27,371 bases of DNA from DAOUCP01 sp034432155 (lineage in GTDB: Bacteria > Chloroflexota > Anaerolineae > Epilineales > Epilineaceae). The stretch is from the NCBI GenBank assembly GCA_034432155.1, contig DAOUCP010000117.1:1-27371 (forward strand), given 5' to 3'. The position numbers and the translations under genes are program-made. Positions 7,908-16,146 of this stretch are shown here, in pieces; positions within the stretch are counted from its first letter, which is position 1, and each line of letters opens with the position of its first letter. Under the pieces are notes generated by a model. The model was not told where the DNA came from. It saw nothing but the letters and a program-made list of their open reading frames with translations, and ran no database searches.

Positions 7908-8453
7908 CTAGCGCCCGAGAATTCGCCGCAGTGCCTCACTGCGGTCGATGTTGGCGACGTGGGTCACGCACTCGTCCTGGAACTTGTATAGGAGGATCCC
8001 GATCCAGAGGATCGCCTGGTGCCGGCGGTACACGGCGTAGGCCCGGTCACGGCCGACCAACCGGGCGATGCTGACATACACGAGGAAGAGCGGCTCCAGC
8101 AAGTTGGGGAAGAAGAACAGCACGAGCTCATGGCGCGTCGCGAAAAAGAGGCCCTGACCAACCGTCCGAAGGGCGAAGGTGGCGGTGATCTCCTTGCGGA
8201 TCGGCTGCCGCCAGCCCCACAGAAACATGCACAGGTAGGCAAAGTAGTCGGCCGCTTTGTCAATGCCTTGGTAGGTCGGCTCTGCCAGGCCCGCTGGTAC
8301 CAGGAGGTCGCCGTCGATGCTGTCCAGGAGCAGGTTGGCCCAGCCGGCCTCAAAGGCGCGCCGGAAGTAGAGCAGTGGCAGCAGGAATTTGAGGCCCACC
8401 ACCATGGCCACGATCACGCGGTCGTCCATGAGATTGACCCATCCGCTGGGCAT
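7908..8453 (-). CDS. Membrane protein with degenerate CDP-alcohol phosphotransferase signature
   Basis: With start ATG 8453 the protein has 181 residues and about five hydrophobic segments. I do not recognise it as a named family, but residues 44-69 carry D44, D47-G48, D65 and D69. Their spacing is exactly that of the CDP-alcohol phosphatidyltransferase motif (DxxDG, then Asp 18 and 22 residues after the second Asp). The Ala-Arg pair of that motif is Leu51-Val52 here, and the internal Gly is Tyr61. It could be a divergent phospholipid-headgroup or sugar-alcohol phosphotransferase, or a relative with another role. Other possible starts are ATG 8429 and ATG 8489; none has a clear Shine-Dalgarno. 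Longer frames to 8801 overlap the divergent peptidase gene and are unlikely. It is first in the cluster with the GT-C gene. Confidence 0.6.
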   Translation of the reverse strand: MPSGWVNLMDDRVIVAMVVGLKFLLPLLYFRRAFEAGWANLLLDSIDGDLLVPAGLAEPTYQGIDKAADYFAYLCMFLWGWRQPIRKEITATFALRTVGQGLFFATRHELVLFFFPNLLEPLFLVYVSIARLVGRDRAYAVYRRHQAILWIGILLYKFQDECVTHVANIDRSEALRRILGR

Positions 8454-8492
8454 CGCTAGAGTTGGCCGCCCAGCGGCGGACAGGAGCATAGC

Positions 8493-11435
8493 GTGAATTC
8501 CCATGCAAACGACCTCGGCGATCCATGCGCCGAGGTGAGCTCGCATACAGAATCCGATCTGCTCTCGGAGGTACGGCAGCTCATCTGGGTGGGCCGGCGC
8601 TCTGGCGAGGGCTACTTCCGTCCGGACGGTCGGTGGATGGTCTTCCAGGCGGAGCGCGAGGCCGATAACCCGTTCTACCAGATCTACTTGCTCGATCGTA
8701 CCAGCGGTGCCATCGAGCGTGTCTCGCCTGGCTTCGGCAAGACCACCTGTGCCTGGATCCATCCGAGTGGCCAGAAGGTGCTGTTCGCTTCCACCCATCA
8801 TGACCCGGAGGCTCGCGCCAAGATGCGCGCCGAGCTGGACCGCCGGGCGCGCGGCCAGACGGAGGGTGGCGCAGCCTGGGACTACGATCCAGAGTACGAT
8901 CTCTACGAGTGTTGGATCGGCGGTGCGGAGCTCCGCCGATTGACGGACTGGCCCGGCTACACCGCCGAAGCCTCCTGGTCGCCGGACGGCTCGATGATCC
9001 TCTGCGCCTCCAACCGGCGTGGCTACGAGGGCGGATTGAGCGCCGAAGAGGCGGCGCGCTTCGCCGCCGACCCCTCCTACCTAATCGACATCTACCTTCT
9101 GGCCTCCGACGGCAGCTGGGAGCGCCGGCTTACCGATGGCCCCGGCTACGACGGCGGGCCGTTCTTTCGGCCCGACGGCCAGCAGATCGTCTGGCGGCGC
9201 TTCGATGCTGCAGGACGCCAGGCCGAAATCTGGACCATGAACCTCGATGGTTCGGATCAGCGACCGATCACCCGGTTAGGTGCCATGTCTTGGGCGCCGT
9301 TCTACCATCCAAGTGGGGACTACATCATCTTCACCAGCAATCGCCATGGTTTCGCTAACTTCGAGCTCTACATTGTCGACAGCCAAGGCCTGGGCGATCC
9401 GGTGCGGGTGACCTTCACCGACGGCCCGGACGTCCTGCCGGTCTTCACCCCGGACGGCGAAGAGCTTGTCTGGGTTACGCGGCGCACTGACGGTCGCCCG
9501 CACTTGCACATCGCGCGCTGGAACGACGCCGTGGCGCGCCAGCTCCTCGGCCTACCTCGACGGGAGTCGGCAGTCGCTCGCGCTGCCGCCTGCCCGCCGG
9601 CTGGCCTGCCCGCCGCCCCGACAGCCAAGAAGGCGACACGAGCCCGCCAAACCCCTGACCAGCCCGAGATTGCTTATGTGCGGCGGATTGTCGAGAGGCT
9701 TGCGTCGCCCGAAATGGCGGGCCGCCTGACGGGCAGCGAGGGTGAGCGTCGAGCGACGAGCTACGTTGCCAAAGAGCTGGCTGCCCTTGGCCTCATCCCA
9801 GCAGGCGAGGACGGCTACTTCCAGACGTTCGAGTTCACGTCGGACGTCCATCTGGAAGGCGAGAATCGGCTCGTGGTTGCGTCACCAGACGGTGCGCGCC
9901 GCCAGGCGGAGCTGAACCACGAATGGCGACCGCTGGCCTTTGCACGTCCTGGCGGCCAAGACTTCGCAGCCGTGACATTCGTCGGTTACGGGCTGGTGGC
10001 GCCGGCCGAGGGAGACCAGGCGGCCTACGATGCGTATGGCGATCTGGACGTTCGCGGCCAGTGGGTGATGATGCTGCGCTACGTGCCCGAGGACGTGGAT
10101 CCGGTGCGCCGTCAGTACCTGAGCCGCTTCGCATCGCTGCGCTACAAGGCGATGGAGGCGCGCGATCGCGGAGCGGTGGGCATGATCGTGGTCACCGGGC
10201 CACGCAGCCCCGTTCGCGAGGAGCTCGTGCCGCTGCAGTTCGACGGCACCGTGGCTGGTGCCAGCATCGCCGCCCTGTCGGTGACGAACGCACTGGCGGC
10301 ACAGTGGCTGGGTCTTGCCGGCCACGATCTGGAGGCTGTGCAGGCGGCGCTCGACAGCGGGGATGCACGACCCGGCTTCGTCCTGCCCGAGCTGAGGGTT
10401 GGCGCGCGCATTGGGTTGGGCTTCGCCACGGCCACTGGCCGCAATGTGCTGGCCATCCTGCCGGCCGCCCAGCCGACGGGACTGGCCAGCGTAGCTGTGG
10501 GTGCGCATGTCGATCACTTGGGGCATGGCGAGCGGGGCAACAGCCTGGCGCGCAGCGAGGAGCAAGGCCAGCTGCATCCCGGCGCGGACGACAACGCCTC
10601 CGGCGTGGCCGGGCTGCTGCTGATGGCGCGTCGACTCGCCGCCCGGCGGGCTGCCGGTGAGCTCGGTACGTTGCGGCGCGACGTCCTGTTTGCCGTGTGG
10701 ACAGGCGAGGAGCTAGGGCTGCTGGGTTCGACGCACTATGCGAAGCAGCGCGAAGCTCACGTTGGCCGCTTGTCGGATGGGGTCGCGGCCTACGTCAACT
10801 TGGACATGATTGGTCGGCTGGAGCGGACGCTGACCTTGCAGGGGATTGCCTCCAGCCCGGAGTGGATCGGCGAGATCGAACGGGCCAATGTGGTGTGCGG
10901 ACTGCCTTTGTCCCTGAGTGACGACACCTACCTGCCGACCGATGCCACAGCCTTCTATACCCGAGGGGTTCCCGTCCTGGCGGCCTTCACGGGAACCTAC
11001 TGCGAGCACCATAGCCCGCGCGATCGTCCCGAGTTGCTGCGCTATGATGGCTTGGTGCGCATTGGCCATCTCATCGAGAGGCTCTTGGTGCGGCTGGCGC
11101 AGCGCGACACGCCGCTGGCCTACGCGCGCGTCGATGATGCGCCGCGGGGGACAGCCAGACGCAGCTCACGGGTCTACCTGGGCACCATCCCCGATTTCAG
11201 CGTCACCAGCGGCAGCGGCGTGCTCCTCGGCGGGGTCGCCCACGGTGGGCCGGCGGAGCAAGCTGGCCTGCAGGTCGGCGACCGCGTCGTCGCCCTGGCG
11301 GGTCAGCCGATCGGCGACATCTACGAGTACATGCGAACCATGGACGCGCTGAAGATCGGCCAGCCGGTGGCCATTGCCGTCGAGCGCGATGGCCAGCGGC
11401 TCGACTTGACGATCGTGCCCGGTTCGCGCGAGTAG
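8493..11435 (+). CDS. TolB-type propeller / M28 metallopeptidase / PDZ fusion protein
   Basis: A 980-residue protein. Residues about 20-345 are WD/PD40-like TolB propeller blades (SPDG, RPDG and HPSG turns). Residues about 385-880 are an M28 zinc aminopeptidase with a PA-type insertion (about 480-610). The metal and catalytic residues are intact: H672 (GAHVDH), D699-D700 (HPGADDNASG), E739-E740 (TGEELG), D771 (NLDMIG) and H839-H840 (EHHSPRD). Residues about 895-980 are a PDZ domain. The start is GTG 8493 with AGGAG six bases upstream; an in-frame TAG at 8457 excludes a longer N-terminus. There is no signal peptide, which is unusual because relatives are normally exported. It is divergent from the membrane-protein gene with only 39 nt between them. 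Its substrate is probably a peptide or modified amino acid. Confidence 0.9.
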   Translation: MNSHANDLGDPCAEVSSHTESDLLSEVRQLIWVGRRSGEGYFRPDGRWMVFQAEREADNPFYQIYLLDRTSGAIERVSPGFGKTTCAWIHPSGQKVLFASTHHDPEARAKMRAELDRRARGQTEGGAAWDYDPEYDLYECWIGGAELRRLTDWPGYTAEASWSPDGSMILCASNRRGYEGGLSAEEAARFAADPSYLIDIYLLASDGSWERRLTDGPGYDGGPFFRPDGQQIVWRRFDAAGRQAEIWTMNLDGSDQRPITRLGAMSWAPFYHPSGDYIIFTSNRHGFANFELYIVDSQGLGDPVRVTFTDGPDVLPVFTPDGEELVWVTRRTDGRPHLHIARWNDAVARQLLGLPRRESAVARAAACPPAGLPAAPTAKKATRARQTPDQPEIAYVRRIVERLASPEMAGRLTGSEGERRATSYVAKELAALGLIPAGEDGYFQTFEFTSDVHLEGENRLVVASPDGARRQAELNHEWRPLAFARPGGQDFAAVTFVGYGLVAPAEGDQAAYDAYGDLDVRGQWVMMLRYVPEDVDPVRRQYLSRFASLRYKAMEARDRGAVGMIVVTGPRSPVREELVPLQFDGTVAGASIAALSVTNALAAQWLGLAGHDLEAVQAALDSGDARPGFVLPELRVGARIGLGFATATGRNVLAILPAAQPTGLASVAVGAHVDHLGHGERGNSLARSEEQGQLHPGADDNASGVAGLLLMARRLAARRAAGELGTLRRDVLFAVWTGEELGLLGSTHYAKQREAHVGRLSDGVAAYVNLDMIGRLERTLTLQGIASSPEWIGEIERANVVCGLPLSLSDDTYLPTDATAFYTRGVPVLAAFTGTYCEHHSPRDRPELLRYDGLVRIGHLIERLLVRLAQRDTPLAYARVDDAPRGTARRSSRVYLGTIPDFSVTSGSGVLLGGVAHGGPAEQAGLQVGDRVVALAGQPIGDIYEYMRTMDALKIGQPVAIAVERDGQRLDLTIVPGSRE

Positions 11436-11467
11436 TCGCGCGCCCGTTGGGCGAAGACCGGTGGCGC

Positions 11468-11496
11468 TTCCCAGGGCAGGGCGCTTGGGTTATACT
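11468..11496 (+). promoter_or_regulatory. Candidate promoter of the aminotransferase gene
   Basis: TTCCCA (11468-11473) and TATACT (11491-11496) are separated by 17 nt in the 127-base gap after the peptidase gene. The -35 matches consensus at four of six positions and the -10 at five of six. A 5' leader of about 60 nt would follow. Confidence 0.5.
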
Positions 11497-11562
11497 GCGC
11501 CGCCGGCTGCTGTGCCGCCCCGAGGCTGCCCGATTCGAGACCAGGCTGTGAGGAAGGAAGGC

Positions 11563-12624
11563 ATGGAAATCCGAGATCTGGCCGTGCATCGCCCTCCCGA
11601 CCAAGCACTCGACCCCAGCAAGCTCGCCTTTGCCTCCGTGTTCACACCCAATGTGTTCGTGGCCGAATACGATCCGGAGAAGGGTTGGCACGATGCGCGC
11701 GTCGAGCCTCTCGCTGACTTCCCGATGCACCCGGCCACACTCGTGCTGCACTATGGCCAGGAGATCTTCGAGGGGCTGAAAGCCTACCGACACCCTGACG
11801 GTTCGATCCACCTCTTTCGAGCCGACCGCAACGCGGCACGCATGAACCGCTCGGCGGTCCGTCTGCGAATGCCGGAGATGCCCGTCGAGGACCAACTGCA
11901 GGCCTTTCATGCCGCCATCCGCAGTGTCCGCGACTGGGTGCCGCCGGAGCCGGGCACGCTCTATGTTCGGCCGACGATGATTGCCACCGAGGCAGTGCTG
12001 GGTGTCCGTCCGTCGCGAACGTACCGCTACTTCGTGCTGACGGCGGCCAGTGGGCCCTACTTTCAGGTGGAAGGCCGGACACTCCGCATCTGGGTCGAGC
12101 GGCAGTTCGTGCGCGCGGCGCCGGGTGGCACCGGCGCGGCGAAAACGGGCGGCAACTACGCCGGCTCGCTGCTGGCGGGTGCCCGTGCGGCGGAGCGAGG
12201 CTGCGATCAGGTGATGTGGCTGGATGCCCTCGAGCGGCGCTATGTCGAGGAATGCGGCGCCATGAACCTGATGTTCGTGCTGGATGGCGTGGTCACTACG
12301 CCACCTACCTCCGGCACCATCCTGGAGGGTGTGACCCGCGAAAGCGTCGCCCTGTTGTGTCGCGACGAGGGGATTCCGTTCGCCGAACGGCCCATCGCCG
12401 TCGAGGAGCTCATTGCTGCCATCCAGAGTGGTCGCTGCACCGAGATGTTTAGCTGTGGCACAGCCGCAGTCCTGACGCCGATTGGCGTACTCGTCGATGG
12501 CGACGACGAGTACCTGATCGCGGACGGCAAGCCGGGCCCCATTGGCCAGCACCTGTACAAGACGCTGACCGGCATTCAGTTCGGGCACCTCCCGGATCGC
12601 TTCGGCTGGCTCTCGACGGTCTAG
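11563..12624 (+). CDS. ilvE: Branched-chain amino acid aminotransferase, group II
   Basis: A 353-residue fold-type IV PLP enzyme that interconverts leucine, isoleucine and valine with their 2-oxo acids, using glutamate/2-oxoglutarate. The group II (eukaryote-like) signature is clear: VFTPNVFVAEYD at the N-terminus, LHYGQEIFEGLKAYR, and the PLP lysine K194 in GTGAAKTGGNYAGS. Downstream ECGAMNLMFV, TSGTILEGVTRES and EMFSCGTAAVLTPIG bind cofactor phosphate and substrate. The length is normal. The start is ATG 11563, preceded by an AGGAAGGAAGG purine run; an upstream in-frame extension lacks family similarity. Other ilv/leu genes are not nearby, so it appears to be a stand-alone gene. The following beta-CASP gene begins 63 nt later and may be cotranscribed. 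Confidence 0.93.
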   Translation: MEIRDLAVHRPPDQALDPSKLAFASVFTPNVFVAEYDPEKGWHDARVEPLADFPMHPATLVLHYGQEIFEGLKAYRHPDGSIHLFRADRNAARMNRSAVRLRMPEMPVEDQLQAFHAAIRSVRDWVPPEPGTLYVRPTMIATEAVLGVRPSRTYRYFVLTAASGPYFQVEGRTLRIWVERQFVRAAPGGTGAAKTGGNYAGSLLAGARAAERGCDQVMWLDALERRYVEECGAMNLMFVLDGVVTTPPTSGTILEGVTRESVALLCRDEGIPFAERPIAVEELIAAIQSGRCTEMFSCGTAAVLTPIGVLVDGDDEYLIADGKPGPIGQHLYKTLTGIQFGHLPDRFGWLSTV

Positions 12625-12687
12625 TTTGGCCAGTGACGCACGGTGCGGGCCGGCGGCCAAGCCAATGAGAAGCAGCTAGGAGGTGCG

Positions 12688-14097
12688 GTGCGACTTCGCA
12701 TCCTGGGTGCGGCCGGGGAGGTGACCGGCAGCATGCATCTGCTCGAGGCCAACGGCCGGCGGCTGCTCCTGGACTGTGGCATGGTTCAGGGCAAGCGCTC
12801 CGAGGCGTACGATCGGAATCAGCACTTGCCGTTGCCACCGGCGAGCATCGACGCCTGCGTGCTGTCGCACGCGCATCTCGACCACTGCGGCAACCTACCA
12901 CAGCTGGTCAAGTCAGCCCTGGTGGGGCCGATTTATGCTACCCCTGCCACGCGCGACCTCACGGCGCTCATGCTGATGGACTCGGGGCACATTCAGGAAT
13001 CTGACATCGCCCACGTCAACAAGCGCCGTCTGCGGCGCGGCGAACCACCGTTCCGGCCTCTGTACACCATGGCCGACGCTGCAGCTACCATGGAGCACTT
13101 CGTCGGCATGAGCTACGGCAAGCCCTTCGAGGCGGCGCCGGGCATTACCGTTCACTTCCTAGATGCCGGTCACATCTTGGGTTCGGCCATTGTGGTCCTG
13201 GATGTCGAAGAGGGCCGTACGCGCCAACGGCTGGTCTTCAGCGGCGACCTCGGTCGTCGTGGAGCGCCGATTCTTCGCGATCCGTCCACGGTGGCCGATG
13301 CGAATGTCGTGCTCATGGAATCGACGTACGGCGGCCGGCGCCACGAGCCGTTCGAAAACGCCCGTAGGCTGCTGCTGCAGACAGTCAAGGAAACGTGCAT
13401 CGACCGGGGTGGCTGGTTGCTGATCCCGTCGTTCGCTCTGGGTCGGGTCCAGGAGCTGGTGTACCACCTGGACCAACTGCGGGAGTCTGGTGAGCTGCCG
13501 CTGGTTGACGTGTTCGTCGATAGTCCCCTCGCAGTCAGCCTGACGGGTGTCTTTCGCATGCACCCCGAGTGCTACGACCACGCGATGTTGACGGCCTTGC
13601 GTCACGAGCGAGATGGCGATCCCCTGGGCTTCGACCGTCTGCGCTATACCCGGACCGCCGAGGAGTCGAAGGCCCTCAATGAGCGCCAAGACCCGGCGGT
13701 GGTGATCGCTGCTTCAGGCATGTGCGAATCGGGTCGCATCCTGCACCATCTGGCCCGGCGCATTGGGGATCCCCGAACGACGGTGCTGTTCGTCGGCTAC
13801 CAGGCACGCGACACGCTGGGTCGGCGTCTGGCCGAGGGGGCAAAGCAGGTGCGGATCTACGGCGAGGAATACGACGTGCGTGCCCGGATTGTCGTCGCCG
13901 ACGGTTACAGCGCCCACGCTGATCACGCGGAGCTATTGGACTGGGCCCGGGCACTCGGCGACCAGGGGGCAGTACGGCAGTTCATCCTGGTGCATGGCGA
14001 GCCGGATGCCATGACGGCACTGGCCCAGGGTTTGGCCGAGCAGGGGGCGCGACGGGTCGCCACGCCGGCGCGCGGCGACACCTTCGATCTGGGTTGA
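12688..14097 (+). CDS. Beta-CASP metallo-beta-lactamase-fold hydrolase (probable RNase)
   Basis: A 469-residue protein of the CPSF/YSH1-like bacterial beta-CASP group. The metal site motif is HAHLDH (H61, H63, D65, H66), followed by DAGHILGSA and SGDLGRRGAPIL. The ESTYGGRRH motif precedes the beta-CASP insert, which carries FVDSPLAV and ends with ASGMCESGRILHH. The C-terminal ADGYSAHADHAELLDW supplies the last histidines. Such enzymes are zinc-dependent endo- or exonucleases acting on RNA in the cytoplasm. It lacks the long C-terminal region of RNase J. I take GTG 12688 as start because AGGAGGT lies just upstream and the fold begins there; a GTG at 12643 would add 15 residues. Its neighbours do not define its substrate. 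Confidence 0.88.
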   Translation: MRLRILGAAGEVTGSMHLLEANGRRLLLDCGMVQGKRSEAYDRNQHLPLPPASIDACVLSHAHLDHCGNLPQLVKSALVGPIYATPATRDLTALMLMDSGHIQESDIAHVNKRRLRRGEPPFRPLYTMADAAATMEHFVGMSYGKPFEAAPGITVHFLDAGHILGSAIVVLDVEEGRTRQRLVFSGDLGRRGAPILRDPSTVADANVVLMESTYGGRRHEPFENARRLLLQTVKETCIDRGGWLLIPSFALGRVQELVYHLDQLRESGELPLVDVFVDSPLAVSLTGVFRMHPECYDHAMLTALRHERDGDPLGFDRLRYTRTAEESKALNERQDPAVVIAASGMCESGRILHHLARRIGDPRTTVLFVGYQARDTLGRRLAEGAKQVRIYGEEYDVRARIVVADGYSAHADHAELLDWARALGDQGAVRQFILVHGEPDAMTALAQGLAEQGARRVATPARGDTFDLG

Positions 14098-14222
14098 GGC
14101 CTCGTCGGACGGGCGTCGCTTTGCCCCGGGGTGGGCGGGCGCCGCTTCGTCATCGGTGCACGCCTGCCCGCTTGCCCCGAGTGCACGGGCGCGGCTCTGC
14201 CCCGACGGTGGCGCGAGGCCCA

Positions 14223-14239
14223 CACCCGAAAGCGGGGTG
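14223..14239. terminator. Weak hairpin between convergent genes
   Basis: CACCC and GGGTG flank a seven-base loop in the 160-base gap where the beta-CASP gene and the YggS-type gene converge. There is no U-tract. It is a possible bidirectional terminator and nothing else stands out in the gap. Confidence 0.25.
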
Positions 14240-14257
14240 CCTGCGGTCCGGAGCCGA

Positions 14258-14941
14258 TCATGCGGCCGCGGCTGGCCGCGCTCCAAAGAGCTCGGTGCCG
14301 ATGCGCACCATGGTGGCCCCTTCCTCGATGGCCACCCGGTAGCTGGCACTCATGCCCATCGAGAGGATGGACGGTGGCGTGACCAGCCCGCCGCGGCGCT
14401 CCAGGTGCTGCAGCGTTTGGCGCGTCACGCGGAAGTAGGGCCGCGCGGCCTCGGGATCGCCGAGCAACGGCCCCATGGTCATCAACCCGCGCAATTGCAG
14501 GTGCGGCAAGCGGACGATGACCTCGGCCAGGCCTTCGACTTCCTCGGGCAAAACTCCCGCCTTGGCGACCTCGCGTCCACTATTGACCTCGATGAGCACC
14601 GGCAGGATGGTGCCGCGCTCGGCGCATCGCCGCTCCAGTTCCAGGGCCAGGCGCTCCGAGTCCAGCGTCTGCACCATTTGGAACACCTGGACGGCCAAGG
14701 CCGCCTTGTTTCGCTGCAGGTGGCCGATCATGTGCCAGCGCACAGCTTCGCCGAGGGCGTCGCGCATGGCGCGCGCTTCTTGCACATAGTTGTGGCCCAC
14801 GTCGCGAACGCCGGCGGCCACCGCGGCTGCCACTTCCTCGGCGCTGCGGCCCTTGGCTGCGGCGACCAAGGTGACTCCGGCCGGCAAAGCGGCCAGCAGG
14901 GCGGCTGCTCGCTCCCGGATGTCGGCCGGGTCCAAGCTCAT
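14258..14941 (-). CDS. YggS/PLPBP-family pyridoxal phosphate-binding protein
   Basis: A 227-residue single-domain TIM-barrel PLP protein, of usual family length. The cofactor lysine is K30 (LVAAAKGRS), followed by DVGHNYVQEA, WHMIGHLQRNKA, VNSGREVAKAGV and the phosphate-binding LSMGMSASYRVAIEEG...VRIGTELFGAR region. The canonical VAVSKTKP and GENYVQE forms are changed here to VAAAKGRS and GHNYVQE. The family has no demonstrated enzymatic reaction and is linked to PLP homeostasis and amino-acid balance in the cytoplasm. The start ATG 14941 has GGAG directly abutting it. It begins 25 nt after the stop of the secreted-protein gene 14967-15941, so the two may share a transcript despite unrelated roles. 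Confidence 0.88.
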   Translation of the reverse strand: MSLDPADIRERAAALLAALPAGVTLVAAAKGRSAEEVAAAVAAGVRDVGHNYVQEARAMRDALGEAVRWHMIGHLQRNKAALAVQVFQMVQTLDSERLALELERRCAERGTILPVLIEVNSGREVAKAGVLPEEVEGLAEVIVRLPHLQLRGLMTMGPLLGDPEAARPYFRVTRQTLQHLERRGGLVTPPSILSMGMSASYRVAIEEGATMVRIGTELFGARPAAAA

Positions 14942-14966
14942 CTCCGAACCCCGTGCCGTCCCGCAG

Positions 14967-15941
14967 CTACGGCGCCGGGTAGCAGGCCTGCACGCTCACG
15001 TCGTCGACAAAGTACCACGAGAAGGCGGCGTTGTCATGCGTTGTCCGTAGGATCAGGTCCGTCTTGCCGCCGCGCTTGAGAATGCTCGTGACGTCGGCCT
15101 GCACGTGCACCCACTCGCCTGCTGTCCGTAGGTCTTCCTCGGAGCGCGATGCACCGGGCACCAGGTACTCGCGATCGCCGACCTTGAACGAAATGTCGAT
15201 CACATCGTTCGGCCGCCCGTTCGGCTTCTCGTCGGTCAGCAAGGACACCCAGTAGGAGACCGAGGCCGAGAGCAGCTTGGCGGTGTCAACGCCACCGAAG
15301 CGCAACGTCCGGAGTTCGAAGTTGATCATCCCGGCCGGGTTGTACGTACCGCCATGCACTGCGAACCAGGCCCCGCCGTGGGCCGGCAGATTGGGGATCC
15401 CTTCGGAGCCGGCCATTCGGATGGCCTTAGACACCGCTTCCTCGCCACCACTCACGTAGTACCGCCACATCGTGGCACCCTGTTCGAAATCGCCGTTGCT
15501 GACCAGCTCGCTGCAGTACGTCGGCGTGGTGGCGGTGGCCGTGGGGGTCTCCGTCGGGGTGGCCGTCGGGGTGAGGGTAATCGTCGGCGTGGCGGTATCG
15601 GTGGCGGTTGGAGTTGGCGTGTCGGTGGGGAAAGTGATGGCGGTCGCGGACGGCTCGACGGGGGTGGTCGGCGTGGCCGTCGGCGCGGCAGTCGGGATTG
15701 GCCAGTCCTCTAAGCTGAGGCTGTGAAGGACGACCGGCAGGAACAGGCAGGCCATGGTCGCCTGGGCCGGACTGGCGGCGCTGCCGTGGCTCGCGGGGAC
15801 GTTCTGGCTTGTGGCCGCCCAGCCGCCTGTCGCATGGGCGACCTGTGACGACCGAGCGTGCCCCGGCACAGTGGCCAAGACGCCAGCAACGGCGAGGACC
15901 AGCGCCAAGCGAACGGCGAGAAGGACGGTTGGCCGTGACAT
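14967..15941 (-). CDS. Secreted protein with LP motif, Thr/Pro-rich linker and C-terminal jelly-roll-like domain
   Basis: A 324-residue exported protein. Residues 1-29 form a signal peptide (basic start, then LLAVRLALVLAVAGVLA, then an Ala/His-rich cleavage zone). A short hydrophobic segment CLFLPVVLHSLSLEDW follows, then a linker of about 65 residues made of TPT/ATP repeats. The C-terminal ~180 residues start with SNGDFEQG...W and end with WYFVDDVSVQACYP, the pattern of carbohydrate-binding or discoidin-like beta-sandwich domains that bind sugars or cell-surface polymers. No catalytic residues are evident. The start is ATG 15941 with GAGGAG eight bases upstream; the longer frame to 16031 has no signal sequence. 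It may bind or display glycans at the surface, which is inference from the fold pattern. Confidence 0.75.
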   Translation of the reverse strand: MSRPTVLLAVRLALVLAVAGVLATVPGHARSSQVAHATGGWAATSQNVPASHGSAASPAQATMACLFLPVVLHSLSLEDWPIPTAAPTATPTTPVEPSATAITFPTDTPTPTATDTATPTITLTPTATPTETPTATATTPTYCSELVSNGDFEQGATMWRYYVSGGEEAVSKAIRMAGSEGIPNLPAHGGAWFAVHGGTYNPAGMINFELRTLRFGGVDTAKLLSASVSYWVSLLTDEKPNGRPNDVIDISFKVGDREYLVPGASRSEEDLRTAGEWVHVQADVTSILKRGGKTDLILRTTHDNAAFSWYFVDDVSVQACYPAP

Positions 15942-16101
15942 CGTTATCTCCTCTTCGGCCGAAGGCACGTCGCGCGCCGCGATCGACCTGCATTGCTGCG
16001 GCCCGTGCCTGCGCCCCGACCAGCTCCCCACCCAGCGGCTTGTGTCGCCTGGGCCACCGCCTGGGGCCGCCCTGCATGGGCTGCCCCATCGGCAGGGCGT
16101 G

Positions 16102-16107
16102 TATAAT
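16102..16107 (+). promoter_or_regulatory. -10 box (TATAAT) 6 nt before a short leader ORF
   Basis: A perfect TATAAT lies six nucleotides before ATG 16114, the same geometry as in the edge gene. No convincing -35 box is seen 16-18 nt upstream. The transcript would start at the ATG of the leader ORF. Confidence 0.55.
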
Positions 16108-16113
16108 CGCGCT

Positions 16114-16146
16114 ATGCCGCGGATGGGTCGTCGGGCGCCATGCTAG
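16114..16146 (+). CDS. Ten-codon upstream ORF overlapping the subtilase start
   Basis: ATG 16114 opens a ten-residue frame (MPRMGRRAPC) ending in TAG at 16144-16146. The stop overlaps the subtilase ATG at 16140 in another frame, which would allow termination-reinitiation coupling. With the -10 box six nt upstream it would be leaderless. It may instead be chance, or the trace of a frameshift at the start of the subtilase gene. Confidence 0.35.
   Translation: MPRMGRRAPC

Noticed and set aside
8454..8801. Longer N-terminus for the small membrane protein
   Set aside because: It would overlap the well-supported divergent peptidase gene by about 300 bases and the added residues are polar and family-less.
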